A stretch of 64,000 bases of DNA from positions 56,901,007 to 56,965,006 of the forward strand of contig CM056732.1 in assembly GCA_029844215.1 (NCBI GenBank). Reading direction: 5' to 3'. The DNA is from Przewalskia tangutica. Taxonomy: Eukaryota > Streptophyta > Magnoliopsida > Solanales > Solanaceae. The translations under genes and the position numbers were made by a program. The notes under the pieces were generated by a model. That model made no database searches. It saw only the letters and a list, made by a program, of their open reading frames with translations, and had not been told where the DNA came from. This document shows, in pieces, positions 44,118 to 56,974 of this stretch. The first letter of the stretch is position 1. Every line of letters starts with the position of its first letter.

Positions 44118-46531
44118 TGTCACGATCCGTTCAGGCGTGGATCGTGCCTTACCCGGGCACCCAAGCAGTCATACATCAGAGAAAATCAGCGGAATATAAA
44201 AACATAAGACATGAAACAATTGTAAAAGAGACACATTTTATCTGAGAAAAGGGCGTCTTTCGGCATATATATATATATCAAAATCTGGCAGTTTACATCC
44301 CAACTGTACAATAGGACTACAGACCTCTAAGGAAGTAAACAACTATGGCGGGACAGGGCCCCGCCATACCACGATCAGACAAAACTATCTACAACGGGAG
44401 ATCGTACCCAAAGTCGAGCCTCCGAGAAGATGGAGCTCGACACCAACGCAAAAGATCCTAAGGATGCGGATCTAGCACTGCCGCCTTACTGCGGCGTGAA
44501 CGCAGCCCAGGAGGTCGATAACAGGTACCAAGTATGTGAAACTGTAAAGTACTTAAATGAAATCATATCATTTTAAAACCAATTTTTACAATTATGTATG
44601 AAACAACCAAAGTAACCGCACATAGTGCCACATCATAAACAAGAGCAACAATAGGTAAACTGTAACAGGTCTTGTCTAGGCTGCGAATGATCGAAGCAAG
44701 GCCAATCGCCCATAGTATCATTATGCATGCCTAATCCTGGACTCCCGCAGTCCGCATAGGCCACTCACGTAGGCCCGCATGGGGTATCCCCCGCATCGAG
44801 GGTAGCTACTCCTCGGCATCGTCCTGGACTCGTAGTCCGCATGGCCACATAGACCGCATGACCACAAAGGCCGCACACTAACCTGGAACTCGTAGCTCGC
44901 ATAGGCCCCGGGACCCGCGTAGGTATTCTCGAATCATAGTCACACCGATTGCTGAGCAATACGCGTCGGAGGCGACAACCCCGTATCATGTCAAGAGGTG
45001 AGTGATATAATACTAACATAACGAACTTATCGTTAAACAACATAAGCCAACAACAAGAATACTCTTATACAAACGTTACAAAAACACTAACACACATAGC
45101 ATCATATCATGTCTACTTATCAAACCATTTTGTTATACTTTCCAGAAATCAATATAAGTCTTTTATAAACACATAAGTGTTTGTTCCTTTTATCATTCTT
45201 AAGTCGTTATACTTAACTTCCCATAAAGCTAGTATAACTCTTAAGCTTCTTGTTTTAAAAACAAATATTCTTCTTCTTTCAAAACTGATTTATAATTCAT
45301 TTGAAAGACTTTTTAAGATCTTTATTATTCAGGCTTAAGTCAAAAGACATTGCCGTAAAGCTACGTTCAGTTAACACACGTACGTCTACCGTACTATATA
45401 TATACTTTAAAATATCATGCTTAAGAGTGTAGGAAGAATCACATACCTTCTTGGCGAAATCCACCTGCCAAGTTGAATATGTCGCGCGCAGAGAATCAAC
45501 CTATAATAGTCAGATACGTCTATCAATGTCTAGACTACTCTGTAGACTATTCTAAGCGAGAGGTTCTTAATTCTACGGAAAATCGGGCAGACTTCCTACC
45601 CGTAAGCTATACAAGTCTCATCAGAAATACACCCTATGTAAGTCTGATTCAATTCTTCTTCTGCTTTACCCTTCATGTGATTACAGTTCACTTCTATTCT
45701 TTAATATCCTTCATATCTTATACTCAAGTCTTAACTATTCTTATATGTAATATCCAATTACAATAGAAGGACAAGATATTTACCTCGATAAGCCCAAAAT
45801 TATCCAAGTTAAATGTCGATCCTGAGCAAGGTTTAGCTCCTAGTTTGCACGCTCCGATAGCTCCAAGAACCCTTAGAAGTTTCCAACCACTTCTACTTAA
45901 ATACTAAAAGGGATTTGGGGCTAGGGTATTTTGGAATAGTGGCTATACTTGGAAGACAACTTTCTCCCAAGGGGAAGGCTCTCGCCAAAGCCACTAGGCT
46001 AGAGGGAAAGAGGGTGTTTCGCTAGGCTCTCTAGAGAAGTGAGGCTAGGACGAGAAGCTCGCGAGGGGAAGGAGGATTTTAGACTTGGAGATTTGTGATG
46101 AAGAAGTCTTGAGGGGTATTTATAGGGAAACCAAGGGCCATGATCAAGCCAAGTGGGGGGCAAGTGGAGGGCCAAGATTTGCCCAAGTGCCCCCTAACTT
46201 ACTCCTCAAATCACTCCACAAACAATGGCCCATGTTTTAGGCCCCAAAACCCTCCCAATCGTCCAAGGCAAAAGCCCCCATTGCCGTCCACTTGAGGGTG
46301 ACAAGTGTCACCCTCTCGTTGGCCCAAAAATGTTCCGTCTCTCGGAAAAATTCGCAAAAATTATAAATGACATAGCCGGAATTTTCCCTACGCAAGTTTT
46401 GTAAAACGTTTCGTCGGAAAACCCTTCGTTTTGTGAGTTGTGCACAAATTTCGCCCAAAGTGCCTAACTTAAGGCTAAACTTTTTGTACGTACGCCCTTA
46501 CGTACATACTCTGAAAATACGGGGTATAACA
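44118..46531 (-). mobile_element. 5' LTR of the minus-strand gypsy element, family B short form (B4)
   Basis: It runs tgtcacgatcc to ggggtataaca on the plus strand, 2414 bp. The primer site, leader and gag lie to its left in minus orientation. The minus TATA is at 46117-46124. Compared with the 3.3 kb family B LTRs it lacks the module carrying the tgcatagaagctaag block. There are no genes. Confidence 0.88.
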
Positions 46532-47867
46532 TAAAACCAAGTATTCTCTTCTTTCAAAAAGGTTTCTTAATTCTTTTGAAATACTTTAAGGTTCTTATTA
46601 TTCAGGCTTAAGTCAAAAGACATTGCCGTACAACTACGTTCAGTTAACACACGTACGTCTACCGTACTATATATATATTCTTTTAAAATATCATGCTCAA
46701 GAGTATAGGAAGAATCACATACCTCGCGACGATTATCGACTATTAGCAAAACGCTCCACGGCTATAACCCGGCTAGCCTTGTCCACCCTCCAAGTAGTAC
46801 ATGCTACTCGCAGAACATTCAACCAATAAAGGTTATAAGTCTACTGTAAATACAGTCCTATGTAAGTACAGTTTAAACTTCTACTTTAATATTCTTCTGA
46901 TGTGAATACAGTTCAATTCTCTTCTATGAATCTTATATTCATTTCTATACAACTACAGTATGTAATTTCCAATTACAATAGGAGGATAGGATTATTTACC
47001 TCGGTAAGCCCAAAATTATCCAAGTATAAATGTCGATCCTGAGCAACGTTTAGCTCCTACTCTGGGCGCTCCAACCCGCTCCAAACAACCCTTTAGAAGT
47101 TCTACGCAACTTCTTCTTAATCCTTCAACCGGCTATGAAGATTTTTCTTAGGGTTTCGTTTTGAGACAAAAAGGACATAAGGTAGTATTTCCGGACTCTA
47201 CGTATAGAGGTAACTTTTGGAATACTACAAGGTATAAGGCTAAGGTATTTTGGTATAGCAACAATACTTGGAGAGTATTTTCTACCAAGAGGGGGGGTAT
47301 TTTCACGAGAACAACACCACAAGGAGGGGGGGTACTTTCGGCCAAGGGGGGAGGGGGCTCTCGGCCAAGGGGCCTCACAAAGGGGGGGAGGAGAGGCTAG
47401 GACGAGAATTCTACACAAAGGGGGAAGAGGGCTTTCAAGACTTAGAACAATTTTAGGATGAAGAAGTCTTCAAGTTAGGGGGGTATTTATAGGGAAATCA
47501 AAGGCCAAAACCAAGCCATGTGGTAGGCAAGTGTAGGGTGAGGATCCATCCATGTGTACCTTATCCATCTACCACATCAACTATCACAAAATATCTTACC
47601 AACCCCAAGGCCCCATTTCGTCCACTTGCAGCCAATTGGCGCTATGAGGTGACACATGTCACCTCCCGTTGGTCCAAAATGTTTCATCTCTCGGAAAAAT
47701 CCGCAAAAATATAAATGACATAGCGAATTTTCCCTTCGCAAAGTTTGTAAACGCGTTTGTCGAAAAAACGATTCTTTTGCCTTGTGAACAAAATTTTCGC
47801 CCTTGCCTACTTTAAGGCTCAAAACTTTTCTCGTCGCCTCACGCATACTGGAAATACGGGTATAACA
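46532..47867 (-). mobile_element. Partial inverted family B LTR (B5)
   Basis: It begins in mid-LTR (taaaaccaagtattctc) and ends cgggtataaca. The minus TATA is at 47484-47491. Only the 5' 1.34 kb of the LTR is present; the rest was displaced or lost when the B4 element joined. It abuts a plus-strand LTR piece at 47868. Confidence 0.8.
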
Positions 47868-48555
47868 ACTTACCGACGGTTTGTTACGACACGTGGGACA
47901 CGTGTTCATGTATTCCTTGGTGCTTTTATATCATGGATCACGGCGTGAGGAAGGAATTCCACGCATGATTGATATTGTGGGCATGAGACCCGGTGGTTAT
48001 ATTTGAGTGATGACTTTAGGCGTGAGTCCACGACTTGACATGCTACATATGTGTATCGTAAATTGGTTATCATATATGTCTTACATTTTATATAGACTAT
48101 TATGATTTCACTTACGTATTTTGATTTCACATACTTGGTACTGTTGTCTTGACCTCCTTGGGCTGCGTTCATCTGCAGTAGAGGTACACGATCGTCGATC
48201 CTCGCCATAGGATCACGATTGCTTTAGGAAGCCCGTTTCTCGGAGGCTTATCTTTGGTATAGTCCTGTCATTGTAAGGTACTTACATTCGTGGGTATGGC
48301 GGGCCCTGTCCGTCGTTGTTATAAAACTCTTAGAGTGCAGTAATCTTGTTGTGGCGAGTTTGTAAAAAGGATGTAACTGTTCGGGTTCAAGTTTTGTGTT
48401 TATATATATGCCGAAAGGCAACTTTTCTCAGATAAATTGTTTCTCACTTCATATTATTTCATGTCTTGTTTTATATTCCGCTGGTTACTCTGATGTATGT
48501 CTACTTGGGTGCCCGGGTAAGGCACCAGTCACGGGCCCCGGTTCGGGTCGTGACA
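47868..48555 (+). mobile_element. Partial plus-strand family B LTR (B6), 3' end
   Basis: It starts acttaccgacggtttgttac, equivalent to about 53948 in B7, and ends cgggtcgtgaca. A primer site follows, so it is the remaining 3' end of the 5' LTR of the next element. Confidence 0.83.
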
Positions 48556-48559
48556 AAAG

Positions 48560-48571
48560 TGGTATCAAAGC
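48560..48571 (+). promoter_or_regulatory. Primer binding site after B6
   Basis: tggtatcaaagc differs by one base from TGGTATCAGAGC. Confidence 0.8.
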
Positions 48572-48761
48572 AGTTAATCCTCGGAAAGTGTCTACAGACC
48601 GTATCTAGTAGAGTCTTGATTATCGGTGTGTTGTGCACCACACCAATAATCAGGAGGCTATAGGATATTTAGGATTGGTTTCCATTCTTCTCACTCTGAG
48701 AGAGCCTTAGAGTTGTGTTATAAGTTGGACCCCTCTAACGTATTTCTTTCCCTTACCAGTT

Positions 48762-49740
48762 ATGCCTCCACGCAAGGCAACCCGGGCCCAGAAGGGCAAG
48801 GCAATGAGGAGCTGAGTAGAGCACGAGGGTTACGAGGCACAGCCCAATCATCACCTGAGGTGGTGCTTCATTCGGGAGTTCGCTCGTCGCCCGGCCCCAG
48901 AGTTTAGTGGCGGCGATTCCTCATGCGGCCATGATATCTGGACCTTCGCCCACCACCAAGAGCGGTATGTATTGCAAAGAGACGACCCTGTTACTATCTA
49001 GGGATTTAGCAACCAGAGAGTATTTTATGTACCGATTTATCGCGGGTCTTGATGACTATCTAAGAGAGGGTTGTGCAAGAGTAGCTCTTCAGTCAGGCAT
49101 GAGCATGGCCTGCGTACGGGCTTATGCGCAGCAGGCCGAGAAACGTAGGGATCGACGGGTTAACCAAGATCGGCAGAAGAGGGCCAGAACAGCAGGGTCC
49201 TTTGGTAACTTTCGAGGCGGACCTTCTCAGCAGCAGACTGGTTATGCGCCTCCGCCAGTACAGAGTGGTCCTCCACAAACTTCAGGACGTTCGGGGTATG
49301 CAGAAGTTGGTCAGAGCTCCAGGGCTTCTGGTTCACAGATACACGTAGGTTCTAGCCAGGCGGATTCGTTTCCTCGGTGTTCGCGATGTAGCGGCGCCAT
49401 CCCGGAATGTCGTCTTTTTGTTGGTGCTTGTTTTACCTGCGGCCGTCAGGGCCATGTGTCGAAAGGATGTCCTAGTAGGAGGGATGCAAGTAGGAGGACT
49501 CACCTACCGGTCGATTCTTGATTCGGTGGTTCGGAGAGGAAGGGTGCTAGCAGAGGCCACCCCACCTCTGTGGCGCGTTGTGGTAGGTGTCATTGTGGGA
49601 GTGTCGATTCTCCGACGACTTGTTATGCTGCGCGGCAGGCCATTTTGCGAGAAATTGTCCGACCAGAGGTGGCGCGGATGTAGAGACTCAGCCTTCAGGA
49701 TCAGTGGCTAGTTCATCACCTTCCCTAGCTATGCGCCCAA
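48762..49740 (+). pseudogene. gag of a pol-deleted gypsy element, with zinc knuckle
   Basis: The ATG at 48762 opens MPPRKATRAQKGKAM but meets a stop after 17 codons. A long frame at 48907-49521 (204 residues) covers the C-terminal half: FIAGLDDYLREGCARVALQS (gag domain end), a Gln/Pro-rich linker, and CFTCGRQGHVSKGC (CCHC knuckle) near residues 178-191. Between them most of the gag core is missing, compared with 43077-43480. A second knuckle remnant follows around 49620-49665. Downstream lies non-coding sequence and then a piece of integrase, so protease, RT and RNase H are deleted. The knuckle frame is the best-preserved gag in the window. Confidence 0.8.
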
Positions 49741-50280
49741 CGGGGCAGGATTGATTAGAACGACAAAGGGGAGTGAAGCAGTAGATACAGGTATATCCTT
49801 AAACCCTCTAGAGATTAGTATGTGTGATAAGATGAGTATATTTTAAGTATTATGTTCAGATAACATTGTGTTAATTGTGATTAGAAATCATGGTTGGTTA
49901 AAGGGGTAAGATTGGGGATAGGGAAGGTGTGAGCCTTAGAATATTATACGTGGAGACCTTAGAGGCGAGGCCATCTCGAGTAAAAGATTTATTTTTATGT
50001 TTGTGAGATAAGTCCCTGAGTGGTATGAATTGAAAGAGGGTAGTTGAGCTAAGAAGACCACTAGGTTTTCGTGACTTGATTAGTGAGATTGTCCCGGATC
50101 GGGGAACAAGAGCTTGGCGCGAAGTGGGTCGGGTTGAGGCCATGTCGCGGGTCAACCCGCAGCCCGGTTTGGGGTGGGGTCAATTCGAGGTGGTCCCGCC
50201 AGGTGGTGGGGTCATGAGGGTGTTAGGCCCAAGTTTAGTTAACCAGCGTACGAGTTCGTGGATGCGTTCGACCAGTAGTC
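49741..50280 (+). other. Non-coding block between gag and integrase remnant
   Basis: It shares gtgataagatgagtatattt and cgtacgagttcgtggatgcg with the gag-only family A units (12340-12690). It is an old replacement of pol common to these non-autonomous elements. No gene seen. Confidence 0.65.
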
Positions 50281-50940
50281 GGGCCGATGAGGTCAGCCCA
50301 TCTTGTCTTTCAGTCAGGACCGTTTACTCGGCAGAGGGTTATGCGAGATGTTATATGTCGGGAAGGTTGTAAGACTGCACGGGGTTCCTACTTTTACGTT
50401 ATGACAGGCAGTGGAGCCCAGTTTACGGCTATTTCTTTTATGGAGGTTTTACCAGGCAAGGTTAGGAACTCAGGTGAGTCTCGGTATTGCATTCACCCTC
50501 GGGCCGGTGTTTTTGATTTTTCAGGGGTAGCAGCGAGGATTATGTGCCTCTTGTTGAGTGAGTATCATTATAGCTACCATTTCAGTATTCGGATGTCGCC
50601 TTATGAAGCCTCGTATGGGCGGAAGTGTAGATTGCCGGTCGATTGGTTCGATGTTGGCAAGATTCAGATAGTTGGCTCATACTTGTTTCAGCAGGATGTG
50701 GATAGGGTGAAGCTTATCCAGGAGAGGTTATTGGCATTCGAGTCAGCGAAGTCGTGCGGATAATGCGTCGAGACTTGGAGTTCAGTCGATCGGTCTTTGA
50801 AGGTACCACCCTGGCGGTGTGACGAGATTTGAAGCAGGGAAACTTAGCCCGAGGTACTTTGAGCCTTTTCAGATCGGTAGAATAGGCCGTTGCTATAAGT
50901 TAGCTTTCTTGCGTCCGACGTAGGAGGAAGTACGTCCGGT
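50281..50940 (+). pseudogene. Integrase C-terminal remnant in the pol-deleted element
   Basis: Frame 50287-50763 contains FSIRMSPYEASYGRKC, LPVDWFDVGKIQIVG and QDVDRVKLIQERLL, the integrase end (compare 35656-36055). Upstream pieces (AQFTAISF) are from the catalytic core. A frame change near 50763 is followed by RYFEPFQIGRIGRCYKLAF, the GPFEI-like block before the chromovirus C-terminus, and a HPVF-like word near 50980. The catalytic triad region is incomplete, so it is non-functional. Confidence 0.78.
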
Positions 50941-51319
50941 CTTTAATGTTGTTATGTTCAGAAAAGTATCGAAGATCCATCCAGTGTTCCCGATTAATGA
51001 TGACCAAGTTGGAGATAGTAACCCGTAGATTTTGGAACCGGAGCAATAACGAAATGTGGTAAGTTATGAGAAAGAGTTCGAGTGTACGAGAATGCGACAG
51101 TAAAGGAAGAAGCAAGCATGTGTCGTGAGAATGAAGTGATCATTTCTTTGGTGAAATGAAGGCGTGAAGGAATATCTTTTAGACCTTGGGTGGGAGCTTT
51201 TGTGTTGATAGAGGTAATTCCTCGACTTGGGTTAAGTATTTGCGTGTGTTATTTTGTGGCAGTGTGGCATTGGCAACTTGTTTAAGTTAAGAGGAACTTT
51301 ATCGTTATCTGTCTTGAGA
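50941..51319 (+). other. 3' non-coding region of the pol-deleted element
   Basis: After the remains of the integrase C-terminus (to about 51080) nothing coding is visible up to the hairpin. Confidence 0.6.
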
Positions 51320-51344
51320 AGGAACATTCGGGACGAATGTTTCT
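51320..51344 (+). other. Hairpin upstream of the polypurine tract
   Basis: Same aggaacattcg-gga-cgaatgtttct stem-loop as in the family A units. Confidence 0.6.
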
Positions 51345-51357
51345 AAGGAGGGGAGAA
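51345..51357 (+). promoter_or_regulatory. Polypurine tract before 3' LTR B7
   Basis: aaggaggggagaa directly abuts TGTTATACC. It is the intact form of the site interrupted by solo LTRs at 12947 and 21707. Confidence 0.82.
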
Positions 51358-54300
51358 TGTTATACCCCGTATTTCCAGAGTATGTACGTGAGGACGTACG
51401 TACAAAAGTTCAAGCCTTAAGTAGGCATAAGGGACGAAATTGTGCACAACTAGCGAAAAGAATTGTTTTCCGACGAAAAGTTTTCCGGACCTTGCGAAGG
51501 GAAAATTACGGTTGCGACATTTATAATTTTTGCGGATTTTTCCGAGAGATAAAATATTTTGGACCAACGAGAGGGCGACACTTGTCACCCTCAAGTGGAC
51601 GGCAATTGAGGGCAAATCTTGGCACGTTTTTGCCTTAAACTTTGGTCAAGGTTAGGTAGGATATTTTGTGATATTTATGGAGTAGATGGATAAGGTTACA
51701 CCAAATCTCCACCCTCCACTTGCCCTCCACTTGCCTTAATCTTGGCCATTGAAGGCCCTATAAATACCCCCCCTTAGTTGAAGACTTCTTCATCCACAAA
51801 ATAAATTCTAAGTCTTGAAATCCCTCTCCCCCTCTTGAAGCTCTCGTCCAAACCACCCATCCCCCCTTTGTGAAGCCTTGGCCGAAACAAACCCCCCCTT
51901 CTTAGTTGTTCTCGTGAAATACCCCCTCCCTTGGTAGAAAAATTGTCTTCAAGTATTGTTGCTATGCCAAAATACTTTAGCCCAAAACCCTTGTAGTATT
52001 CCCAAGTCACCTCTATACTAAAAGCCCAGAAATACTACTTTATATCCATTAGTCACTAAACGAAACCATGGGGAAATCTTCATAGTTGGTTTGAAGTATT
52101 AGTAGAAGTTGTTTAGAAACTTCTAAGGGTTTCTTGGAGCTATCGGAGCGTGCAAATTAGGAGCTAAACCTTGCTCAGGATCGACATTTAAACTTGGATA
52201 ATTTTGGGCTTATCGAGGTAAATACTCTTGTCCTTCTATTGTAATTGGAAATTACATACTGTAGTAGTATAGAAATGAGTATAAGATATATAGAAGGATG
52301 GTATAAGAGAAGAGAATTGAATTGAAATCACATCAGAAGTATATTAAAGAAGAAGATTGAACTGTAATTACATAGGACTGTATTACAGTAGACTTGAGTA
52401 GTTGACGGGTAGGGAAGTGCTGCCCAATTTTCCGTAGAATTAAGAACCTACTGCTTAGAATATTCTACAGAGTAGTCTAGACATTGATAGACTTATATGA
52501 CCGTTATAGGTTGAAGCATCACAGTAGCGTATTCTACTCGAAGGGTGGAAAAGGCTAGCGGGATTACGATTTTGGAGCGTTTGCTAATTGTTTAATCGTC
52601 GCGAGGTATGTGATTCTTCCTATCCTCTTGAGCATGATATTTTAAAAGAATATATATAGTACGGTAGACGTACGTGTGTTAACTGAACGTGGTTTTACTT
52701 CGATGTCTTTTGACTTGAGTTTAAATAATAAGAATCTTGAAGTATTTCAAAAGAATTAAGAATCCTTTTTGAAAGAAGAGTAATACTTGGTTTTAAAAGC
52801 TTAAGAGTTATACTAGCTTTATGGGAAGTTAGGTATAACAACTTAAGAGAAATAAAAGGAACGGTTTACTTAATTGTTATGAAAGCCTTGTATTGATTTC
52901 GGAAATGAGAATAAGTATCGAACAAACCATCGCAAATACTAATAAAGGAAAATGTATTGACTAATTAAGTATTATTAAAACCAGTAGAAACCTCCATCTG
53001 CATAGAAGCTAAGATAAAACAAAATTATATTACATTTCCTAGATCATGGCTGCTTTAATAAGATTGTTATAAACAAGAATAACCTACTCACACATAAGGC
53101 ATACGTTACTCAATCGTTTTAAAAGAGATTACGTTATTTGATTAAGACTATGAACTATGAAATCTTTCGAAACTAAAAGACGTAAGTACTTGAAATTAGG
53201 CAAACTTGAACTTTTGGAAAAGAATGTTGTTACTTGATTTTACAAAGGAAAGTGTTTTGGTTTACTTAAAAAGATAGTCACTCTATTTTTATACTACGGG
53301 TATCGTGTGACTTTTGTGAAAGAAACGGATCTTTTAAAGAGTTAATGTATGAAGTACTTTGGGGGTAAAAACCCGAACTTGTTGACATAAAATAGAAAGT
53401 ACCTTGTGTGAATAACTTGACTATGTTGGTTTGTGATAACCTTGTAATACTTTCTTGTTGGTTTGATAAGTAAACATGTTAGGATGATACGTGTGTTAGT
53501 GTCTTGTGATGTTTGTGCAAAGGGGTTTCCCTTGTTGTGCTTATGTTGTTTAACAATAAGCCGTTATGTTAGTATTTTACCACTCACCTCTTGACATGAT
53601 ATACCGGGGGTTAAGCTGCCTCACGAGGATGCCTCATGCGGTCCAGGACCTATGCGAGCTACGAGTTCCAGGTTAGTGTGCGGGGTAATTACCTCATGCG
53701 GTCTATGTGGCCATGCGGACTACGAAAGTCCAGGAGGATGCCGAGGGTTAGCTGCCCCCGATGCGAGGAATACCTCATGCGGGCCTATGTGTGGCCTATG
53801 CGAGTGCGGAAGTTCAGGATTAGACGCGCATTGATACCGAGGCGAGCGAGTGGCGGCCGATCATGTGGCGCGGTCTAGAACGACCTCGTGATACAGTTTA
53901 TGGCATTGTTGGTACTGTGGGTTTTAGTAGTCGGTTATGCCTTCGTACTTACCCCGTACGGTTTATTACGACACAGGTGGGACCTGGTGTTCATGTGTAT
54001 TCCTTGGTGCTTTTATATCATGGACTGCCGGCAGTGAGGAAGGAATTCCACGGGCATGATTGATATTGTGGGCATGAGACCCAGTGGTTATATTTGAGTG
54101 ATGACTTTAGGCGTGAGTCCACGACTTGACATGACCGCTACATATCAGTGTATCGTAAATTGGTTATCATATATGTCTTCTGTTTTATATAGACTATTAT
54201 GATTTCACTTACAGTATTTTCAGTTTCACATACTTGGTACTGTTGTCGACCTCCTTCGGGCCGCGTCATGCCGCAGGTAGAGGTACACGACCGTCGATCC

Positions 54301-54666
54301 TCGCTCATAGGATCACAGTTCAGCGTTTTGGGAAGCCCCGTTTCTCCGGAGGCTTATCTTTGGTATAGTCCCCTGTCATTGTAGGTACTTACATTCAGGG
54401 GTATGGCGGGACCCTGTCCCGTCGTTGTTATAAAACTCTTAGAGGTCTGTAGTACTGTTGTGGGCAGAGTTTGTAAAAAGGATGTAACTGTTCGGGTTCA
54501 AGTTTTGTGTTTATATATATGCCGAAAGGCAACTTTTCTCAGATAAATTGTTTCTCACTTCATATTATTTTATGTCTTGTTTTATATTCCGCTGGTTACT
54601 CTGATGTATGTCTACTTGGGTGCCCGGGTAAGGCACCAGTCACGGGCCCGGGTTCGGGTCGTGACA
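51358..54666 (+). mobile_element. 3' LTR of the pol-deleted element, family B long form (B7)
   Basis: 3309 bp, tgttataccccgtatttcc to cgggtcgtgaca. TATA at 51759-51766. It contains the module at about 52900-53455 that the short LTRs lack, and the tail shared by all families. It is inserted in a family C LTR fragment on its right side. No genes; the frames at 53636-54063 are chance. Confidence 0.9.
51759..51766 (+). promoter_or_regulatory. LTR TATA box (B7)
   Basis: tataaata in the same context as at 2403. Confidence 0.65.
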
Positions 54667-54812
54667 ATTCTCAACCTAGGCAACTCATGCCTATAAATCA
54701 AGTAGACACTCTCTTAACATTCCATAAAGCCGTTATAACTAACTTCCCATAAAGCCGTTATAACTTTTTATATTTTAGACAATTACATTCTTTTTGAAAT
54801 CAAGAGACTTAT
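54667..54812 (-). mobile_element. Fragment of an inverted family C LTR
   Basis: ctaggcaactcatgcc and the doubled ccataaagccgttataac match 37985-38130 of LTR C1 in the same orientation. It is squeezed between B7 and LTR C2. Confidence 0.78.
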
Positions 54813-56784
54813 TGTTACACCCCGTAAGTCCAGGACATGTATAAGAGAATAGACGCGAGAACACAAGACTTGAGAAATTGGTACGAAAGAAGAATTGTTT
54901 TTCCGACGGAAAATCTTCTGAACGTCGGAAAGGGAAAATGTTCGTCGATGAGAATTGGATTCTCAAAATGCATAATTTGAGGAATATAGAATGTATTAAA
55001 ATTATGGAAATTTATTTTTACGGAATTGGTCACGTGGGGCCCACCCGAGGAATTTTACGTTTTGTGGGGCCCACGAGGGTTACGAAATTTTATGGACGAA
55101 TGGGAGGGCGACACGTGGCACCCCCCACAATGGTCTTGGACAAAAATTACAAGGGTAATATGGTCATTGACCATGGTAGATGAATAAGTCTTCAAGCTTG
55201 AGAATATTGACCAAGTCAACTTGCCACTTGTGTAGTTATCCAAGTGCTCTTCATCCTAGCCACCCAAATGTTATTATCTTGACCCTCCATTGTGTTATAT
55301 ACACACACTAGATGCAAGACAAGTCTTCAACACTTAGAAATTTCAAGATTTCATTCTTGTTCTTCAAGTGAAGCTCTCGGCTTTGTCATCTCCCTCATAA
55401 GAAAATTTTGTAGTTTTGGTTCATTATTCACAAGACTTTAACCCAAGGTCCCTAAGGGTATTGTAAGGATATCTCAATAGAAGATTTCAGAAAAACGACG
55501 TTTTCACGTTAATCGCAAGGCGAAAACCTAAGTCATTTTCACAAGTTTGGATTGGAAATGGAAGAGAAGTTGGTTGTGAACTTCTAAAGGCTTCAAATAG
55601 AGGATTGGAGCGTAAAGGAAAGGAGCTAAGAATTGCTAAGGAGCGACTTTGAATCTTGGAAATTATAAGGGCTTATAAAGGTAACAAACTTATCGTTTTA
55701 GTAATTAAGATTACTTATTGTTGTAGCTATGGATATTAGCAAGCATGAGGTATATAGTATGAAGTTTGATAAGTATATTGGCTATTTTAACCCTAATCCT
55801 AAAACTAGTATGTTTAGCCTTTAAGACTTCAATTCAATTTGATTATTAGTTTAGTCGTCGCATGTTATATAAAGAAGGAATTATAGTTGTTAAAGTTGTT
55901 TATGACTATATAACATGTTAGACCTAAGAACTTGGATTGAAAAAGAATTGGAAAGGACTTTGTGTTGTTGTATAGCCAAAAATGGCTTTGGATATTAAAC
56001 TACTTCGTATGAATTGTGGGGCAGAATTTTACACGTATTGTAAGACGTGTAATCCCCTTTGATTGTACTTGGATTGCCTAATATAGAAGTTGTTCTATAT
56101 ACTTCCTTGATTGTACTTTGGATGATTAAATTGTAAGTTGTTATAGTCCATTACCTCAATGAAGTTTGGATTTTCAAAAGTGAAAGTATTTTACTTAAAG
56201 TACATAGAGTCTTGAAAGGGAAGTGGTTTCCAAATCTTTTGGCTAGTGCCTTAGTTCCAAAACCTAAAGGTTGTTATAATGACTTTAGGGGAGTCAAAGG
56301 GGTGATTTACTTAATTGATTTAAAAGAGGAGAAATGACATGATTTAAAGAGAAGTAACTTATTCTAAAGGTGTGAGTTACTCGGGATTTAAAAAGTATAT
56401 GCTACTTGATTTCTAAAGATTAAGAGACTTGAAGTATTTTGAAAGTTAAGAAACTTGATTTGAAAGTATATGATAATTGGTTTTAAAAGTATAAGTCTCT
56501 TGGTTATAAAAAGAATGAATTTGTCTAAAACCATAAAGGGTTATAACGACTTTATGGGAAGTTGGTTATAACGGCTTTATGGAAGGTTAAGAGAGTTGTC
56601 TATTTTTGATTGGTGGGCATAAGCTGCCTAGATTGTGAAATTTAAAGTTACTTAGTTTCAAAGCCTTGAAATGAATTTCTAAAGGTGTAGTAACTTATTT
56701 TGAAAAATAGACATGCCTTGATACTACGGGTGTTAGTATCTTGGGGTTTTACATAAAAATGAGTCTTTTGAAAAGAATGTACGT

Positions 56785-56945
56785 ACGTAGTACTTTGGCT
56801 TGTTTGAATGAGAATTTTTCCATTTGTGCCTTGATAGTACTTTGGCTTGTTTAAATGAGAATTATTCTATGTGTGCCTTGATAGTACTTTGGCTTGTTTA
56901 ATTGAGAATTATTCTATGTGTGCCTTGATAAGTACTTTGGCTTGC
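56785..56945 (+). repeat. 47-bp tandem units in LTR C2
   Basis: About 3.5 units carry tgccttgatagtactttggc and gagaattattctatgtg. They are homologous to the halves of the 95-bp units in C1, but not dimerised. Confidence 0.85.
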
Positions 56946-56974
56946 TTAAATAAGGATTTCTCTTGGTTTATGTA

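Noticed and set aside
53636..54063. Overlapping frames in the middle of LTR B7
   Set aside because: CG-rich LTR sequence with no start context; not conserved in the other LTRs.
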